Positions 21,005 to 32,429 are shown, numbered from the stretch's first letter. The stretch: DNA of 64,000 nucleotides from Austropuccinia psidii (GCA_023105745.1 JALGQZ010000011.1:47770698-47834697), one strand, 5' to 3'. The notes: generated from the sequence alone by a model not told the origin. Program-made: numbers and translations.

Positions 21005-22204
21005 ATGCTGAGCCATTGCTCAGTCGTTTTTGTATGCGCGCACTCTGAGCATTTGGCACAGCATCGGATGACATTTCAGCAAGGTGCAGCATTTCACAAG
21101 CTTTGGTGAAGTGCTCCAAACTGAGCCTTCCAGTGAGCTATTGCAGAATTAGTTCATTCCATGGCTTTACTGAGCACTTTCACACGGTGCTTTTGACCAT
21201 GACATGGTCAGCTTGCGTGTGCAAATCGGGTGAAACGCAATGCTGAGCATGTGGCACATGAGCTACGTAAATGCAAACGATCGGAAGGTGCATGCACATT
21301 TGCTATATGCATGCAGGCTCAAGTAGTATTACACCTTCCTGATCTGTACAGTACAGTCAACACTGTAGTACGCAGTACACCTTTGTAAATGTGTACTGCG
21401 GGGCAGAGCAAAAAGCTGTTCAACAATGTAACATGCAATCACGTCAAGCCATCGAGTCATATCTCTCACCTGCATCCCTTTGATGCACCTTGTTGGACAG
21501 CTCTGCCTAACTATGGCACAGATGCGCATGTAATCCAAGTTAATGTAAGTGGTTCATAATGGGATGACTTAATATTTGGGTCATACACAAAGAGTTGATT
21601 CACTCCGGTGCCATGGTTGGGGCAAACAATGACTAGCCCGCTTGTTCATTGTCGGGCAGCCACACGCTTTCATACGCACCCCCGATGGGTCATACGCAGG
21701 CAACTTTCACACGCCTGGAACACATTTTACTGCCAGTCTTCCAGCTGCGTATTTTCTTGCTCGGGTTGTCAGCTTGACTGCAGACGCTCACCTGCTTGCG
21801 CGTGGAAACCTGAGGCCAATCAGTGTGGATTTGCTTCAGCCTCATCCACATTAGATTAACAATCCCAGCCTATGATTGCTGAGGCTGGTCATGTTGGCGT
21901 GGTTATCTCCCACCGCGGGTCATTTTCTTTACGTTCTCACACGCCCCGCGCAAGTTGTGGCACCTGGCTTGCAGCCAAAAAATCCCTTGGGCGTGTGGCC
22001 TCTTTCTCCGGAGTTCTGTACGCGCGTGAGGCAAAGACCCGGATGCCAATCTCGGTGGATTAGTACTCGCCTCAAACGCCATAGGGGTGAATGTATATGT
22101 GGATCACGGCTCACGGCTGGCGCCCCCTTTGATCATCCCACACATTCCCCCTGAAAGCCCAGTATGCATCAGTCAGCAAAAAACTTCAGGCCAAACCAAA
22201 GTCA

Positions 22205-22228
22205 TGTTCGGTGGCATGCCACCGAACA
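22205..22228. promoter_or_regulatory. 24-bp palindrome, copy 3 (perfect)
   Basis: The left half TGTTCGGTGGCA is followed by its exact reverse complement. The symmetry extends one base further each side (22204-22229). It contains CGG-N10-CCG and is 502 bp upstream of the SNF2 start. Confidence 0.75.
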
Positions 22229-22338
22229 TATCTCACCCGCCCACACACAAACATCCCCACAGTGAGATTGCCCTTTGAAACTGCCAACATTGCCCAGTAG
22301 GTCCCTGTGAATAATCAACCTGGGGAGGATGCGCTCAT

Positions 22339-22362
22339 TGTTCGCTGTCACACCAGCGAACA
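22339..22362. promoter_or_regulatory. 24-bp palindrome, copy 4
   Basis: The halves are TGTTCGCTGTCA and CACCAGCGAACA, with two mismatched pairs in the centre. The outer TGTTCGCTG/CAGCGAACA arms are perfect. It is about 370 bp upstream of the SNF2 start. Confidence 0.55.
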
Positions 22363-22729
22363 TGACTGCATGCCTCTAATATGCCCTCCACAATAAGTTG
22401 CTACAGCCCACCCAATTTTGGATTTGCTAATGTCAACTTGGTTCCACCAAAGGTTTCGTAACTTGTTGCAGATCCAGCAGTCATGTCGGTGCACCCACAT
22501 TTTGGCCACCTTGCCTTGATATATGCCCCAAATCAGATATGAAAATTATGAGCCCAAGAGGCCCACCTCCATCAAGACCATGCACGTAACCACAGGCCAT
22601 CCCCCTTTTGGCCTGTTGCTGCCACTCATATAAGTTCCCCACCTGCGCTTATTCCTCTTCATTCCCTTTAGCTAACCCTTCCCGATCATATAATTTGCAA
22701 CTGTCCCCAAATAATTTAAAATAGCCATC

Positions 22730-25162
22730 ATGTCAACCCCTTCACAACCACTTTGCATTGGGATGATTAATATTCGTATTCAAATAAATAGTGATATAAC
22801 CTTAAAGCCTGAGAATTCCCACTTAGGTTCTTGGATTATCCTATGGCACAATCAACACAACATATTTGTATATCTCCCCAATCACCAGCATGCTATTGGC
22901 TCTCTCCCGGGAACCCTTTCCCAAACGTTGATACCATTCCTTGGGGCACCCAAAACGTTCATGCACTGTGGTCCTGGTGGGGCATGGATTGAAAATTGCC
23001 AATCCAATCCTACTCAAATATTATTCGTTGAGGGAGTATTTATGACTGATGCCAATGATCCCTCCTCATCTCAGAAACCCAATCTAGCATTGATGTTCTT
23101 CACATGGTATCCAAACATTCTATTCATAATGGAAAGCTTTCGAACACAAGATTTCAAGCTTAAAATGCCCAAAGAATATGACTGTACTACTCATTGTCAA
23201 TGTCAACTCTTTACTCCGACATTTCCCGCTTCAAACTCGACGCCTGCTTCATATCCTGCTGTTTCATCATTGATTTCCAAGCAAAAACTGATACAATTAC
23301 CCAGTGGATCAGACCTCCCCATGATGACCCCGCCCCATTCCATTATTCAAACCCCCCTCCTCCCTCATCAAAAGACCGGACTAGCTTTTCTCTGGGATCG
23401 AGAAATCCCCAATGGCCAATCAGCCCGTAACCTTTGGGCAACCTCACCCCGAGGATCCACTTTTAATGCCAGGCACATCATTACAAACAAGGTCGTTAGC
23501 TCATTTGAATCCCTTTTCACCAATACCCCTCTTGGAGGACTGCTTGCGGATGATATGGGATTAGGTAAAACCATTCAGGCCATTGCTCTAATTGGTACCT
23601 CCAAGGAGCGGATGATTTCAAACCCCCATCGCTCCACGCCCACCATGATCATCTGCCCCCCTCGCTTAATTACCAACTGGCAATCAGAAATATCCAAGCA
23701 TGCTCAGGCTGGAGCACTGCATGCCAAAATCTACCATGGTCCCACTCGTCACTCATTATCCCAAGCCGACATCTTAAAATATGATATCATCATCACTTCT
23801 TACAATACTATCACCCAAGAATTTAAGCAAACCAATCCCTCTACATCATTCATTTTTCAAATCAATTGGCATCGTATAATCTTGGATGAAGCACAGTGAG
23901 TGGCTGAGCTTAAATGATTCAAATTACCTTTTATATCCAATAACCCTTGCCCCCTCTTATAGCTATATTCTCTCTCAATACACTGCCACTCACCGTGCCA
24001 TTAATAGCCTCCTTTCATCCCGTCGAATATGTTTAACGGGCACACCTATTCACAACACCATTTATGACCTTTTGGGCATAATATCCTTCATCACTCAACC
24101 CCAGAGCGCTGATCAAGATAATTGGTCACCATTCATCCTGAGTAGTCTTTCAAAAGGTTGCAATGATATTTTGCATTTGGCATTGCGGCATTTAAGTTTG
24201 CGCCGCACCAAAACCACACATCTTGAATCCCTCCCCACTATTAGCCATCATTATGAGCTGCTCCCACTCAACCCGACCATGCAGCAAGAATATTCCACAT
24301 TATATGAAGAATTTCTATCATCCAAAAGCAAAGGACCAGGAGAGTTTTTCAGAAATATTAATAAGCTGCGAATATGTTGTAACCATCACATCATGCTTAA
24401 CACAATTGCGGAGGCGGATTTGGAAGACCCCGAGGGCAGGAGCACTCAGGATAACTCCCCAAAAATCACACGAACTATTGTGGATGTGGAAACATGCATG
24501 ATGAGTAGTAAAATTGCACACCTCCTACAAAGCTTAATGAAGAACAAACAAACAAGGTGTGGTCCAACGAAATCGGTGGTTTATACCCAATGGACCCAAT
24601 TTCTAGATTTGTGCGTTAATTCTAATATGCATCCATTACCAATTGACTCCATCTGACTTTTTTATATTGTAGAATTGGTATTTCTCTTGCCCATCACTCT
24701 ATCCTTTCAGCACGAATTGATGGAACAATTACACCACGAGCGCAGGACAAGGCGCTTGAGAATTTCTTCAATAATCCTGAATGTGAAGTACTGATTGCAT
24801 CCATTGCCGCGGCTGGAACTGGCCTCAATATAACTTGTGCTAATATAGTCTATTTAATGGTGAGGGGCCCCCCAAAATTCTCCCCTGATTTTCGGACCCT
24901 GACATCCACATTTCCAGGAGCCTAATTGGAACCCAGCCATTGAGGCTCAGGCTGTTGATCGTCTACATCGTATTGGCCAACAACGACCTGTACAGGTCAT
25001 CCACTATATCACTCCTCATTCAGTTGAGGTCAACATGCGGAAGGTACCTTTCAACCTCATCTTTCACTTGATTGTATTACTATTCTGAAATCCTTCCTTA
25101 TGGGAATGCCATATTCCAATCACCAATAGGTCCAAGAAAAGAAAAAATCATTAACTGCGTGA
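22730..25162 (+). CDS. SNF2-family DNA-dependent ATPase (719 aa)
   Basis: Five exons join without a break: 22730-23895, 23963-24610, 24673-24859, 24918-25043 and 25130-25162. An N-terminal region of about 235 residues has no clear domain. The helicase core then shows motif I DDMGLGKT (residues 274-281, Lys 280), Ia TMIICPPRLITNW, II DEAH (386-389, the His split by intron 1), III LTGTPIHN, then the C-terminal lobe with VVYTQWTQFLDL, AGTGLNIT and motif VI AVDRLHRIGQQRPV. All catalytic motifs are present. SNF2 enzymes translocate on duplex DNA to move nucleosomes or other proteins, and the layout is closest to the Rad5/Rad16-like group. It converges with the unknown minus-strand gene 300 bp downstream. 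Confidence 0.93.
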
Positions 25163-25468
25163 GCCTTACTGATATTATATAATTTGTGATTGACAAAGTT
25201 GATAACTCCTGTTGACTCTGGCACAGGTCCACAATTATGAACACCATGAGCTGGATCGAACTTCTTCAATATTTCCTCAATGAAAATGAGCAATAGAGTA
25301 TTATTGCAAGGGAGACGGTGATACATTTCAATTCATATTGTCTATATTCTAACATATTTAGCAAGTTGTTGCATCCTTAAGAGATAATAATCAGATTTTA
25401 TTACACCTGCACAAATAATTCACAAAATTTTAATTTGTCACAGTGCTATACCGTGACAAATTACTAAG
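25163..25468. other. Short convergent intergenic region
   Basis: This is AT-rich sequence between the SNF2 stop and the tail of the minus-strand gene. Nothing else was seen. Confidence 0.5.
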
Positions 25469-27530
25469 TTATTGCAGAGCATCACCATTAGGCCTAATAA
25501 CTGGCATGTCAAGTATCTTGAGGGCGCTAGTCTGCATCTTACTACAGCCTTTGAGCCAATCTTGATCAAATACCTGAAATGATAGGCCTTCCGGAATATC
25601 ACCATCATCTGTCGATCGTAATTCTGGCAATCTATCAATAGTTTTTTTACCCTTTTTTTTAATCCTATTACAAAACTCTATGTCTCTATCCATTTTCAAT
25701 ACCAAATCATTAAATAACTGGGAGCGCCAGCGTAATCCCACTTTGCGGTAAACTTGACGGCCATTTTCCAGTACCTCCTCAGTATCTGAGCATACTCAAG
25801 GGTCATTGAATTGTGATGCTAGAATGGGAAATTTAGCCGTATCACACCATTCACAACGGCGCTCACAGGTCTGCACATAATCAAGTAGATCATCATCAGA
25901 CTTGGTCCACAATGAAGAAGAGATACAGTAACTAACTCTTTGACGAATCTTTGAGAGCTTTTGATTCTCCTTCTTTTTTACCAAATACTCCGCATCCTTT
26001 TGAATAGACTTCCATTCTCTTTTCAAATAAGTGAAATATCGCTCCATTAAAGCCGCCACGACCCCATAGTTGTTATGATCCTTGTTCCAACAGTAGTGAT
26101 GATACTCAGTGCTGACAAGTGCGAGACGGAATGTACGGTAAAACACCATAGACATCAGCTCGTTGAACGGATGTTGCCATGAGCTCTCCCAGTCCCAATT
26201 GAATCGCTTTAGTCCTAGCTTGTGCAGCTCATTTTCGCAGTAGCTTTGGAAACCCTGAGACTGAACCTGTGTTGATGGCTCATTGAACACATCCTCGGGG
26301 ACATATCCGAGATGACCAGCCACTTGAATTGCAATTTCACGCTCTTCTGTGCTGGGTGGTGCTGGTAGTGAGGAAAAATCCTTATCCCTAACTTTGAGTA
26401 GGAACAGGCAATGTGCGTGTACTGCTGATCTCATTCCATGGACATTCTCTGGAAGTTCTGCCTTCAGCCATTTTTGTTGCTCCTTCTGGCTTGCACGTTT
26501 CGCCACATTGTGAGCTTTGCGGGCCTGGTTCCTTTGCTGTCTGACCTCGGATTGTTCAAGCATACTCTGGGCGAGGCCCAGCTGAGGATGGGTGAACTCA
26601 CTATTTGATTGAGTGCCTTGCTCATGCGCTGTGAAATTGTCCCTCCTTGGTTCATCATTTCTTTCACTTTGAGTCGGAGACATGTTCTCATCCTCATCAT
26701 CCACCATTGTTGCTCTTGATGTACTGGCATGACCCGTTCTTGGTTTGGAGGCATATGGATGATGATGTCCAGTGACTTTCTCTTTATGGACCAGAGGTGA
26801 AGACGCATAAAGTTCATCCCCTGCTATGCAAATCATCAGTTAACACATCAAAACATTAATGAAGACTGGTCATCCTCACGATCTTCAATTGGCTCCTGAG
26901 ATCGGACTGACTTGCCTTTAGGTGCCATATCTAACCCATGAAACAAACATATCAAATTGTGAATAAGTTTCTACTCCAAAATTCAAATGACTTACTTTGA
27001 TGAAGCGTCAATACTGGATTTCCCTCCGACAGACCGCTCCAAGATACATTTTCCAAAGGTCTTTTTCGTCGCCCCCCATCCACGCGCCTTTCATCACCCA
27101 CATGAACCTGCGATCCTGATGGAATATTGAGGGTTGGCTGTTTACTTTGGCCAAAGGGATCCTGGGATGCGACTGGATTCCGACCGGGATTAAGGAGGAA
27201 CTCACGTGGAAATTTTGATTGGGGATTAGCGTGTGAGGAGATTTGAGGTGTGCCTTCTGGCCCCTGAGACACATGAATTTGTGTATTAGTGGGATTCGGG
27301 GGAATTGGAGTGACGGAAATATTTGGGATCGACCAAGTGCTTGAAGTTGGAGCCTTTGGATTGCCCACATCAATGTTAAGACCTGATACATTCATTGAGG
27401 ATGCGATAGGGGTTGTGAGAGGAATGTTGGGACTCAATGGTGACTGTGTTTGAACATATTCTATGCTAGATTCACTATTTGAGTCATGAACAGAACCTGA
27501 ACGGGATTTATGTGACTTGAAAGATGACAT
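25469..27530 (-). CDS. Transposon cargo gene, unknown protein with one in-frame stop
   Basis: I do not recognise a named domain. Exons on the minus strand are 27530-26996, 26930-26880 and 26823 downward; they join in frame and read 537 residues to a TGA at 25798-25796. The same frame stays open for another 109 codons to 25469 and contains well-composed protein text (GLRWRSQLFNDLVLKMDRDI), so the TGA probably interrupts a roughly 646-residue protein. The N-terminal 200 residues are Ser/Pro-rich and disordered-looking. Then comes a Lys/Arg/Gln-rich helix (residues about 295-315). A folded part follows, rich in Trp and Tyr, with a CERRCEWCD cluster just before the stop. It converges with SNF2 and diverges from the transposase. 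Confidence 0.75.
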
Positions 27531-28490
27531 AAGGGCTGAAAAAGTACACTAATATTTTTAACTAGATAAAACACCTCAGTATTATGATAAAATAGAGTGA
27601 TATGAGATGAAATCTTTTCAAATTTAGAATAGAGAAATTCTATGAATAGTTGGAACTAAGTGTTGTGTGGAAGTCAGATAAGACTCTTTTGAGGAGAATC
27701 CTCCCTGCCTCCTCTTGAGCTCCTCCGCTTTTGTCGGAAACCACCCTGCATGGCCTACCAGCATATAATGTGGTATTTCCTTGATCTCAAAGGGGACCCA
27801 TCATTCATAAGTAATCATATTCAGTACCATTTATGCCTCCCCATTGTCACATTTTGTGAATTATCCAAACTGCCCATATATGCATTGAAATTCCACAACA
27901 TTGTACATCTGTAAAGGGGTATATTCATGAAGGATTTTCCCACAAAAGAGACATCACCTTTTCCCGAAAGGCAAGACAATCCAAATCACATTCCAACTGA
28001 TTCAAAGCCCGCCACACTCAAACCAAATACCAAGACTTTAGCTGCACTCCAACCCCTTATGTAATAGAGTTATATAGTTATGTCTGTAATAAGGTTTAAA
28101 CCATGTACGATGGCGTGCCAGCGTACATGGATTAAATGTTAATCCCCTCAATTCAATGGTAACACTTCACTAATGGAACCCCCTCAATGGTCAAACCCGC
28201 ACTATCACAATGTGTAAATAAACTAGAATATGTATGAGCATTGAGCAGCATGGCATTTTACCCAATTAAACGCCTAACCAATTCCGCCATCCAGATGAGA
28301 CATGTTAAACTTTACCCACTGCAGCTCATGCTCCATTACAAATGGGATAAAATCCTCAGCTGGCTCAAATCATCTCCCCCTTCATAAATAATCACTGAAT
28401 TTTATTTCCAATTAATAACACTCCTAAACACTTTCACATCAACCATAGATATTTATACACAAACCAACCGTACTCCCAATTCCTGCAGCA
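27531..28490. other. Divergent intergenic region between unknown gene and transposase
   Basis: This 960-bp region should hold the promoters of both neighbours. No gene was seen. It contains palindrome copy 5 at 28104. Confidence 0.5.
28104..28127. promoter_or_regulatory. 24-bp palindrome, copy 5
   Basis: The halves are TGTACGATGGCG and TGCCAGCGTACA. The outer arms extend three bases further (28101-28130, CCATGTACG/CGTACATGG). It is about 365 bp upstream of the transposase start. Confidence 0.6.
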
Positions 28491-31400
28491 ATGACAACCC
28501 GGCCATATTCCTCAATGCGTATATGCATGTGTCAACACTGCTCAACTCAAACACACTCTTCCCCTGAGGGTGATAGGCAAGGAGTTGCCTTCACACCTTT
28601 CCAATATAAACAGCACATTAAAAAGCTCAAATCAATCATTGCACCCAAATCTCTTCCAAACATCCCTACTTCTGCATCAGGATCTGGGTGCCCACAAATT
28701 CTATTGGATCAAATCTTCCCAGCTGATTATTCACGTTTGACCCAAAGCACTTTCCCAACTCCAGCGGGTCTCAATTCAACTGCACAGAAACCATATAGTG
28801 GCAGTCAAACCCTTCCCCCACAAGACCTAGGAATGATAATATCTGCCATTCTATCATTAAGGTATAATTTACCCCGCAGGGCTTCACGCATACTCAACCC
28901 TGCCCTGAACCTGCTGATCAAGTCCAGTATCTCAAGCTCAGCTGGTCCCACCGCTCCTGCATTCCATATACCTCAAGATCTGAGTACCATATTTGAACAT
29001 CTCCAATTGGAGCCAGTGATTCAAAACTATATATGTTGTCCTCAATGTTTCTCTCTTAATGGCCTTACTGAATCAGTCACAACTGACCAACCCCACTGTC
29101 AACGCCATAATGACCCAAATGATCATGATCCCCCTTGCACACAATCATTAGGCAAATTCATCTATTCATCTGAACCCCACACCCAAAACACAACCAACAT
29201 GAAGCAAAAATTTATACCAACAAAACATTTCATTTATCAACCATTCAAAAATTGGCTTGCCAGATTTCTCCAGCGGGCTGGAATTATGGACATTCTGCAT
29301 CAACATCAACAATCCCAAACTCCCGAAGATTCCCCAAAACGTGACGTCTGGGATGGATTGGTCTGGAGACGCTTCACTGGCACTAGAAATATCCATGACC
29401 CCCCATTCATGTCCATTCCTGGTGCATTGGCCTTCTCCATATATGTGGACTGGTTTAATGCACATGGAAAGTCAACCCGGTTGGCTAGCATTGGACCTAT
29501 CATGCTTATTTGTCTTAATCTCCCCCCAAGTGAAAGATTGAAGCCCGAGAATGTCTATGTTGCAGGAATCATCCCTGGTCCGAAGGAGCCAACTGCGCTT
29601 CAATTGAATTATCTATTAATGCCACTCATCAACGAGCTCAAAGAGCTATGGCAAGGTTACCATTTTGCACCCACCTCAACAGGTCCATCAGGATCCTTTA
29701 TCCGTGTTGCCATCCTCACAGCCATTGCGGATGTGGTTGCCATGCGCAAGCTTACTGGATTTATTTCCCATTCAGGAAACCACTTTTGTAATTTTTGCAC
29801 CATTCACAAAGCTCAAATTGAAGAAATTGGTCCTCAATTTCACTACACGCGCTCATACCAAAGTCATAAATCAACCATTGCCAAATGGCTTCGGGCAACC
29901 CCACAACAAAGACAAGCAATTTTCTCTGAGTATGGAGTGCGATATTCAATTTTGGAAGACCTTCCGTATTGGGATGCAACCAGAATGGTTAATCTTGACA
30001 TAATGCATAATTTAATACTTGGAATTTTGAAGGATCATGCAACTTTCAAATTGTGCATTCCAGAGGCGAAATCAAAAATTTACTTCAGGTCCCGCAGGAA
30101 ATCCAATGACACCAACAGTTCAGACTCAGATTCCATGACCTCCAACAGCTCTCTTGATAAAATCACATTGAGAGAGGCCCGCTCCCTGAGAAGAGACGCA
30201 GCAAAAATAATAAATGAGCCACTCCCCACTACTTCCACCCGGAAAAACTACTTCCCAATGCCCACCCTTCACACAGAACATCCATCTAGTGGTTCTGCGG
30301 AGATTCCTTCATTTGATGCCGATTACATCCCCACTTCTGAAATACCCTCTGAATTGGATATCACTGCACTGAGCGATCACCAGATCAAGGGTGAGGCTCT
30401 TGAGCATCTCCGACAAATCATATCTGAGACCATAATTCCCTCATCATGGACAAGAGTTCCCCGCAAAATGGGTTCCCCCTCTCATGGTAGCTTAAAAGCC
30501 GCTGAATGGGCTCTCTTATATAAGGTCTATATTCCATTTCTAATGCTCAGTCAACAGATGTCATTAGATGCACACCAATCCGCCAACACACAAAGAAAAA
30601 TGGGTCAGTCAGAAGAACTTGCAAATGAACTAGCCAAGAATACATTCCATTTGATTAGTGCTATCAACATTGCCACAAGCTGGACTGTTTCAATAGATGA
30701 TGCGACTGCATTTGCTGAACATTGGAAAAAATTCCGCCTTTCCAATCAACACCTGTTCCCAAAACAGAAAAGTAAACCAAATCATCATTTTGCTGATCAT
30801 ATTCCCGAACTCTTCCAACGTTGGGGCCCAGCACAAGCCTCAGCCACATGGGGTTATGAGCGCTTGATTGGAGTATTTGCAAAGATGCCAACAAATAACA
30901 AGATATGTACGTCAATTAATAAGATCAATATATTCACATTGATGAAACACCTGAACTGAATAAGACTAACTTTTTGCAACTCTGAATAGATGATATAGAT
31001 AAAACCTTACTTCAACATATCTGTCGATGTTCCAACCTTTCCGTTCTCCTGAAATCCCCATCTGTGCCATGTGAAATAAAACAGCTTTTCGAATCATAGC
31101 CACCTGCCGTGTTCAATCACCATAAATATAACAAGCCATCCCGCCATGACCAACAAAATTATGCTTGCCTGGTTGAGTACTTACAGAATTTTCATTCCAC
31201 AAGGGAAGTAGTTGATTGGATCAGCTTAGACACTACCATGCAATCCACAAGTCCTCCCACTTCAAGGATTGTCTCACCTTGGTATGTTCCAGTTTCAAAC
31301 ATTAATATTGGGAACAATATATTTTCAACTGAATCCAAAAATATCAGCAACAGTGTGATATGTTTTCTGAGGGGCAACTCACGACAATTTGGTATTATTG

Positions 31401-31651
31401 ATAGCATTTTCAAAGTCTCTGAGCCATCTAGCATACTGAATAATAACTTTCTGATTTTAAAAACTTTGAAGATTGATGTGAATTTCCTACCAGATTGGCC
31501 GTATCTCAATATTTATAAAGCTGTTGGTTTTGATGATGGACACTTGATTATATCAGAAGAAGAAATAGAAGGTAACTGTGGATTGTATGATAACAAAGCT
31601 CTGTCATTTGGACTGCTTGTAATGATAAAGCCGTTATTTCATGATATTTAG
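28491..31651 (+). CDS. Plavaka/Tnp2 (CACTA-type) DDE transposase
   Basis: The long first exon (28491-30906) carries the family hallmarks. First acidic residue: Asp 320 in VDWFNAHGKS, followed by the ENVYVAGIIPGPKEP block. A Cys/His motif follows in HSGNHFCNFC. Second: Asp 503 in LDIMHNLILGIL. Third: Glu 672 in GSLKAAEWALL. An N-terminal CQHC and a CCPQC...CQRH cluster suggest zinc binding. A GTACGT donor at 30907 and acceptor before 30990 keep the frame and add NKIYDIDKTLLQHICR. A TAG at 31097-31099 then interrupts, but the frame continues open to 31651 (about 183 codons), so the ancestral protein was about 1,025 residues. The enzyme would cut at the 46-bp ends and give 3-bp duplications, as observed. 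Confidence 0.92.
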
Positions 31652-31904
31652 TCTACAAAAATGCAAATCTCTCAGATTCATTAGCAATTTTGCTAGTGAA
31701 ATCATTGCCTCAAAATTTAGTGACAGAGACATGCCATTGTGACAAGCAAAGCCCATTATTTCACATTGCCACAAAGAACTTACTATTTTGACATTGGGTA
31801 CAGTGTGAATAAGCCAAGTCCAATGATCAAATGACCCACACACTCACCTTTCATAGCATCCAAAATTTCTAACTGCGCCATCATCATGTTGGAAGCGGAA
31901 TCGG

Positions 31905-32098
31905 CTTTTGCGTACCCACACCCGCATGTGCACCCGCACGCGCCAATGCACAAGCCCACGCACCCGCACACGCCAATGCACACGCAAACCCACCCGCACA
32001 CGCCAATGCACACACCCACCCACCCGCACCCGCACACGCCAATGCACACGCAAACCCACCCGCAAACGCGCCCGCACACGCCAATGCACACGCACACT
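31905..32098 (+). repeat. CACACGCCAATGCA minisatellite
   Basis: Repeats of CCGCACACGCCAATGCACAC with variants such as ACGCAAACCCAC occur. The core CACACGCCAAT is shared with the array at 17340-17880. Confidence 0.88.
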
Positions 32099-32294
32099 TC
32101 ATGGATGACCTGGTGAAGTCAAACCCCCCGCCTACATCAAAACTGGATGAAGGACATCTTTGATGTGTGTGTGTGCAAACAGGCGGGTCTGGTGTAATTT
32201 TTACCAATCATCGGACGGTTGTGGGATGATCAGGTGGTGAGGAATCTGAGTTGAAGGCACAGGGGAACCAATATTATTGGATGTCACAGGATTT

Positions 32295-32383
32295 GGTGTA
32301 AGACCAGAGTGTGACGTGTGCTTGACGTTCGCTTGATTTTTGCTTGACGTGAGCTCGACTTTTATCCTGCTTGACGTTTGCTT
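32295..32383 (-). repeat. Right subterminal GCTTGACGT repeats
   Basis: GCTTGACGT occurs four times in under 90 bp, plus near-copies (GTGACGTGTGC, GCTTGATTT). It is the mirror of the ACGTCA words inside the left TIR. Confidence 0.7.
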
Positions 32384-32429
32384 GACGTGAAGTCAATCGC
32401 CGACGATTGACACGAGATTCGCCCCGGTG
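32384..32429 (-). repeat. Right terminal inverted repeat (46 bp)
   Basis: Its reverse complement starts CACCGGGGCGAATCTC and matches the left TIR at 43 of 46 positions. ATA (32430-32432) follows. Confidence 0.93.

Larger units (their letters stand above)
21005..22729. other. 1.7-kb intergenic region upstream of the SNF2 gene
   Basis: No gene was found. It contains scattered CACACGC-type words (about 21690-21960) related to the neighbouring arrays, and the two palindromes listed at 22205 and 22339. Short frames at 21608-22278 have no domain. Confidence 0.45.
31652..32383. other. Right subterminal region
   Basis: No gene is present. It holds the minisatellite at 31905-32098, then a TTGACGT-rich stretch before the TIR. 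Frames across the minisatellite (Cys/Gly/Val-rich or His/Pro-rich) are repeat artefacts. Confidence 0.6.
9395..32429 (+). mobile_element. 23-kb Plavaka/CACTA-type DNA transposon with TET/JBP, SNF2 and other cargo
   Basis: Both ends are exact. The G1 LTR stops at AATTAATA and resumes with ATATATTTTG, so ATA is duplicated (9392-9394 and 32430-32432). The ends carry 46-bp inverted repeats starting CACCAGGGCG and CACCGGGGCG. A 3-bp duplication and CAC ends are characteristic of the CACTA (EnSpm/CMC) superfamily, matching the Tnp2/Plavaka transposase encoded near the right end. Six multi-exon genes are inside, in orientations +,+,-,+,-,+. It is far longer than a minimal element needs, mainly because of cargo genes and tandem arrays. 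Confidence 0.93.

Noticed and set aside
28491..31651. KDZ-type transposase, the type often reported with fungal TET/JBP genes
   Set aside because: The motifs (DWFNAHGKS, IIPGPKEP, LDIMHN, SLKAAEW) and the 3-bp duplication fit Plavaka/Tnp2 instead.
31783..32207. Cys/Gly/Val-rich (minus) and His/Pro-rich (plus) frames
   Set aside because: They are translations of a minisatellite, not a secreted Cys-rich effector.
9395..32429. Starship, Helitron or Maverick-type giant element
   Set aside because: It has inverted repeats and a 3-bp duplication, a Tnp2-type transposase, and no tyrosine recombinase, Rep-helicase or viral-type polymerase and capsid genes.
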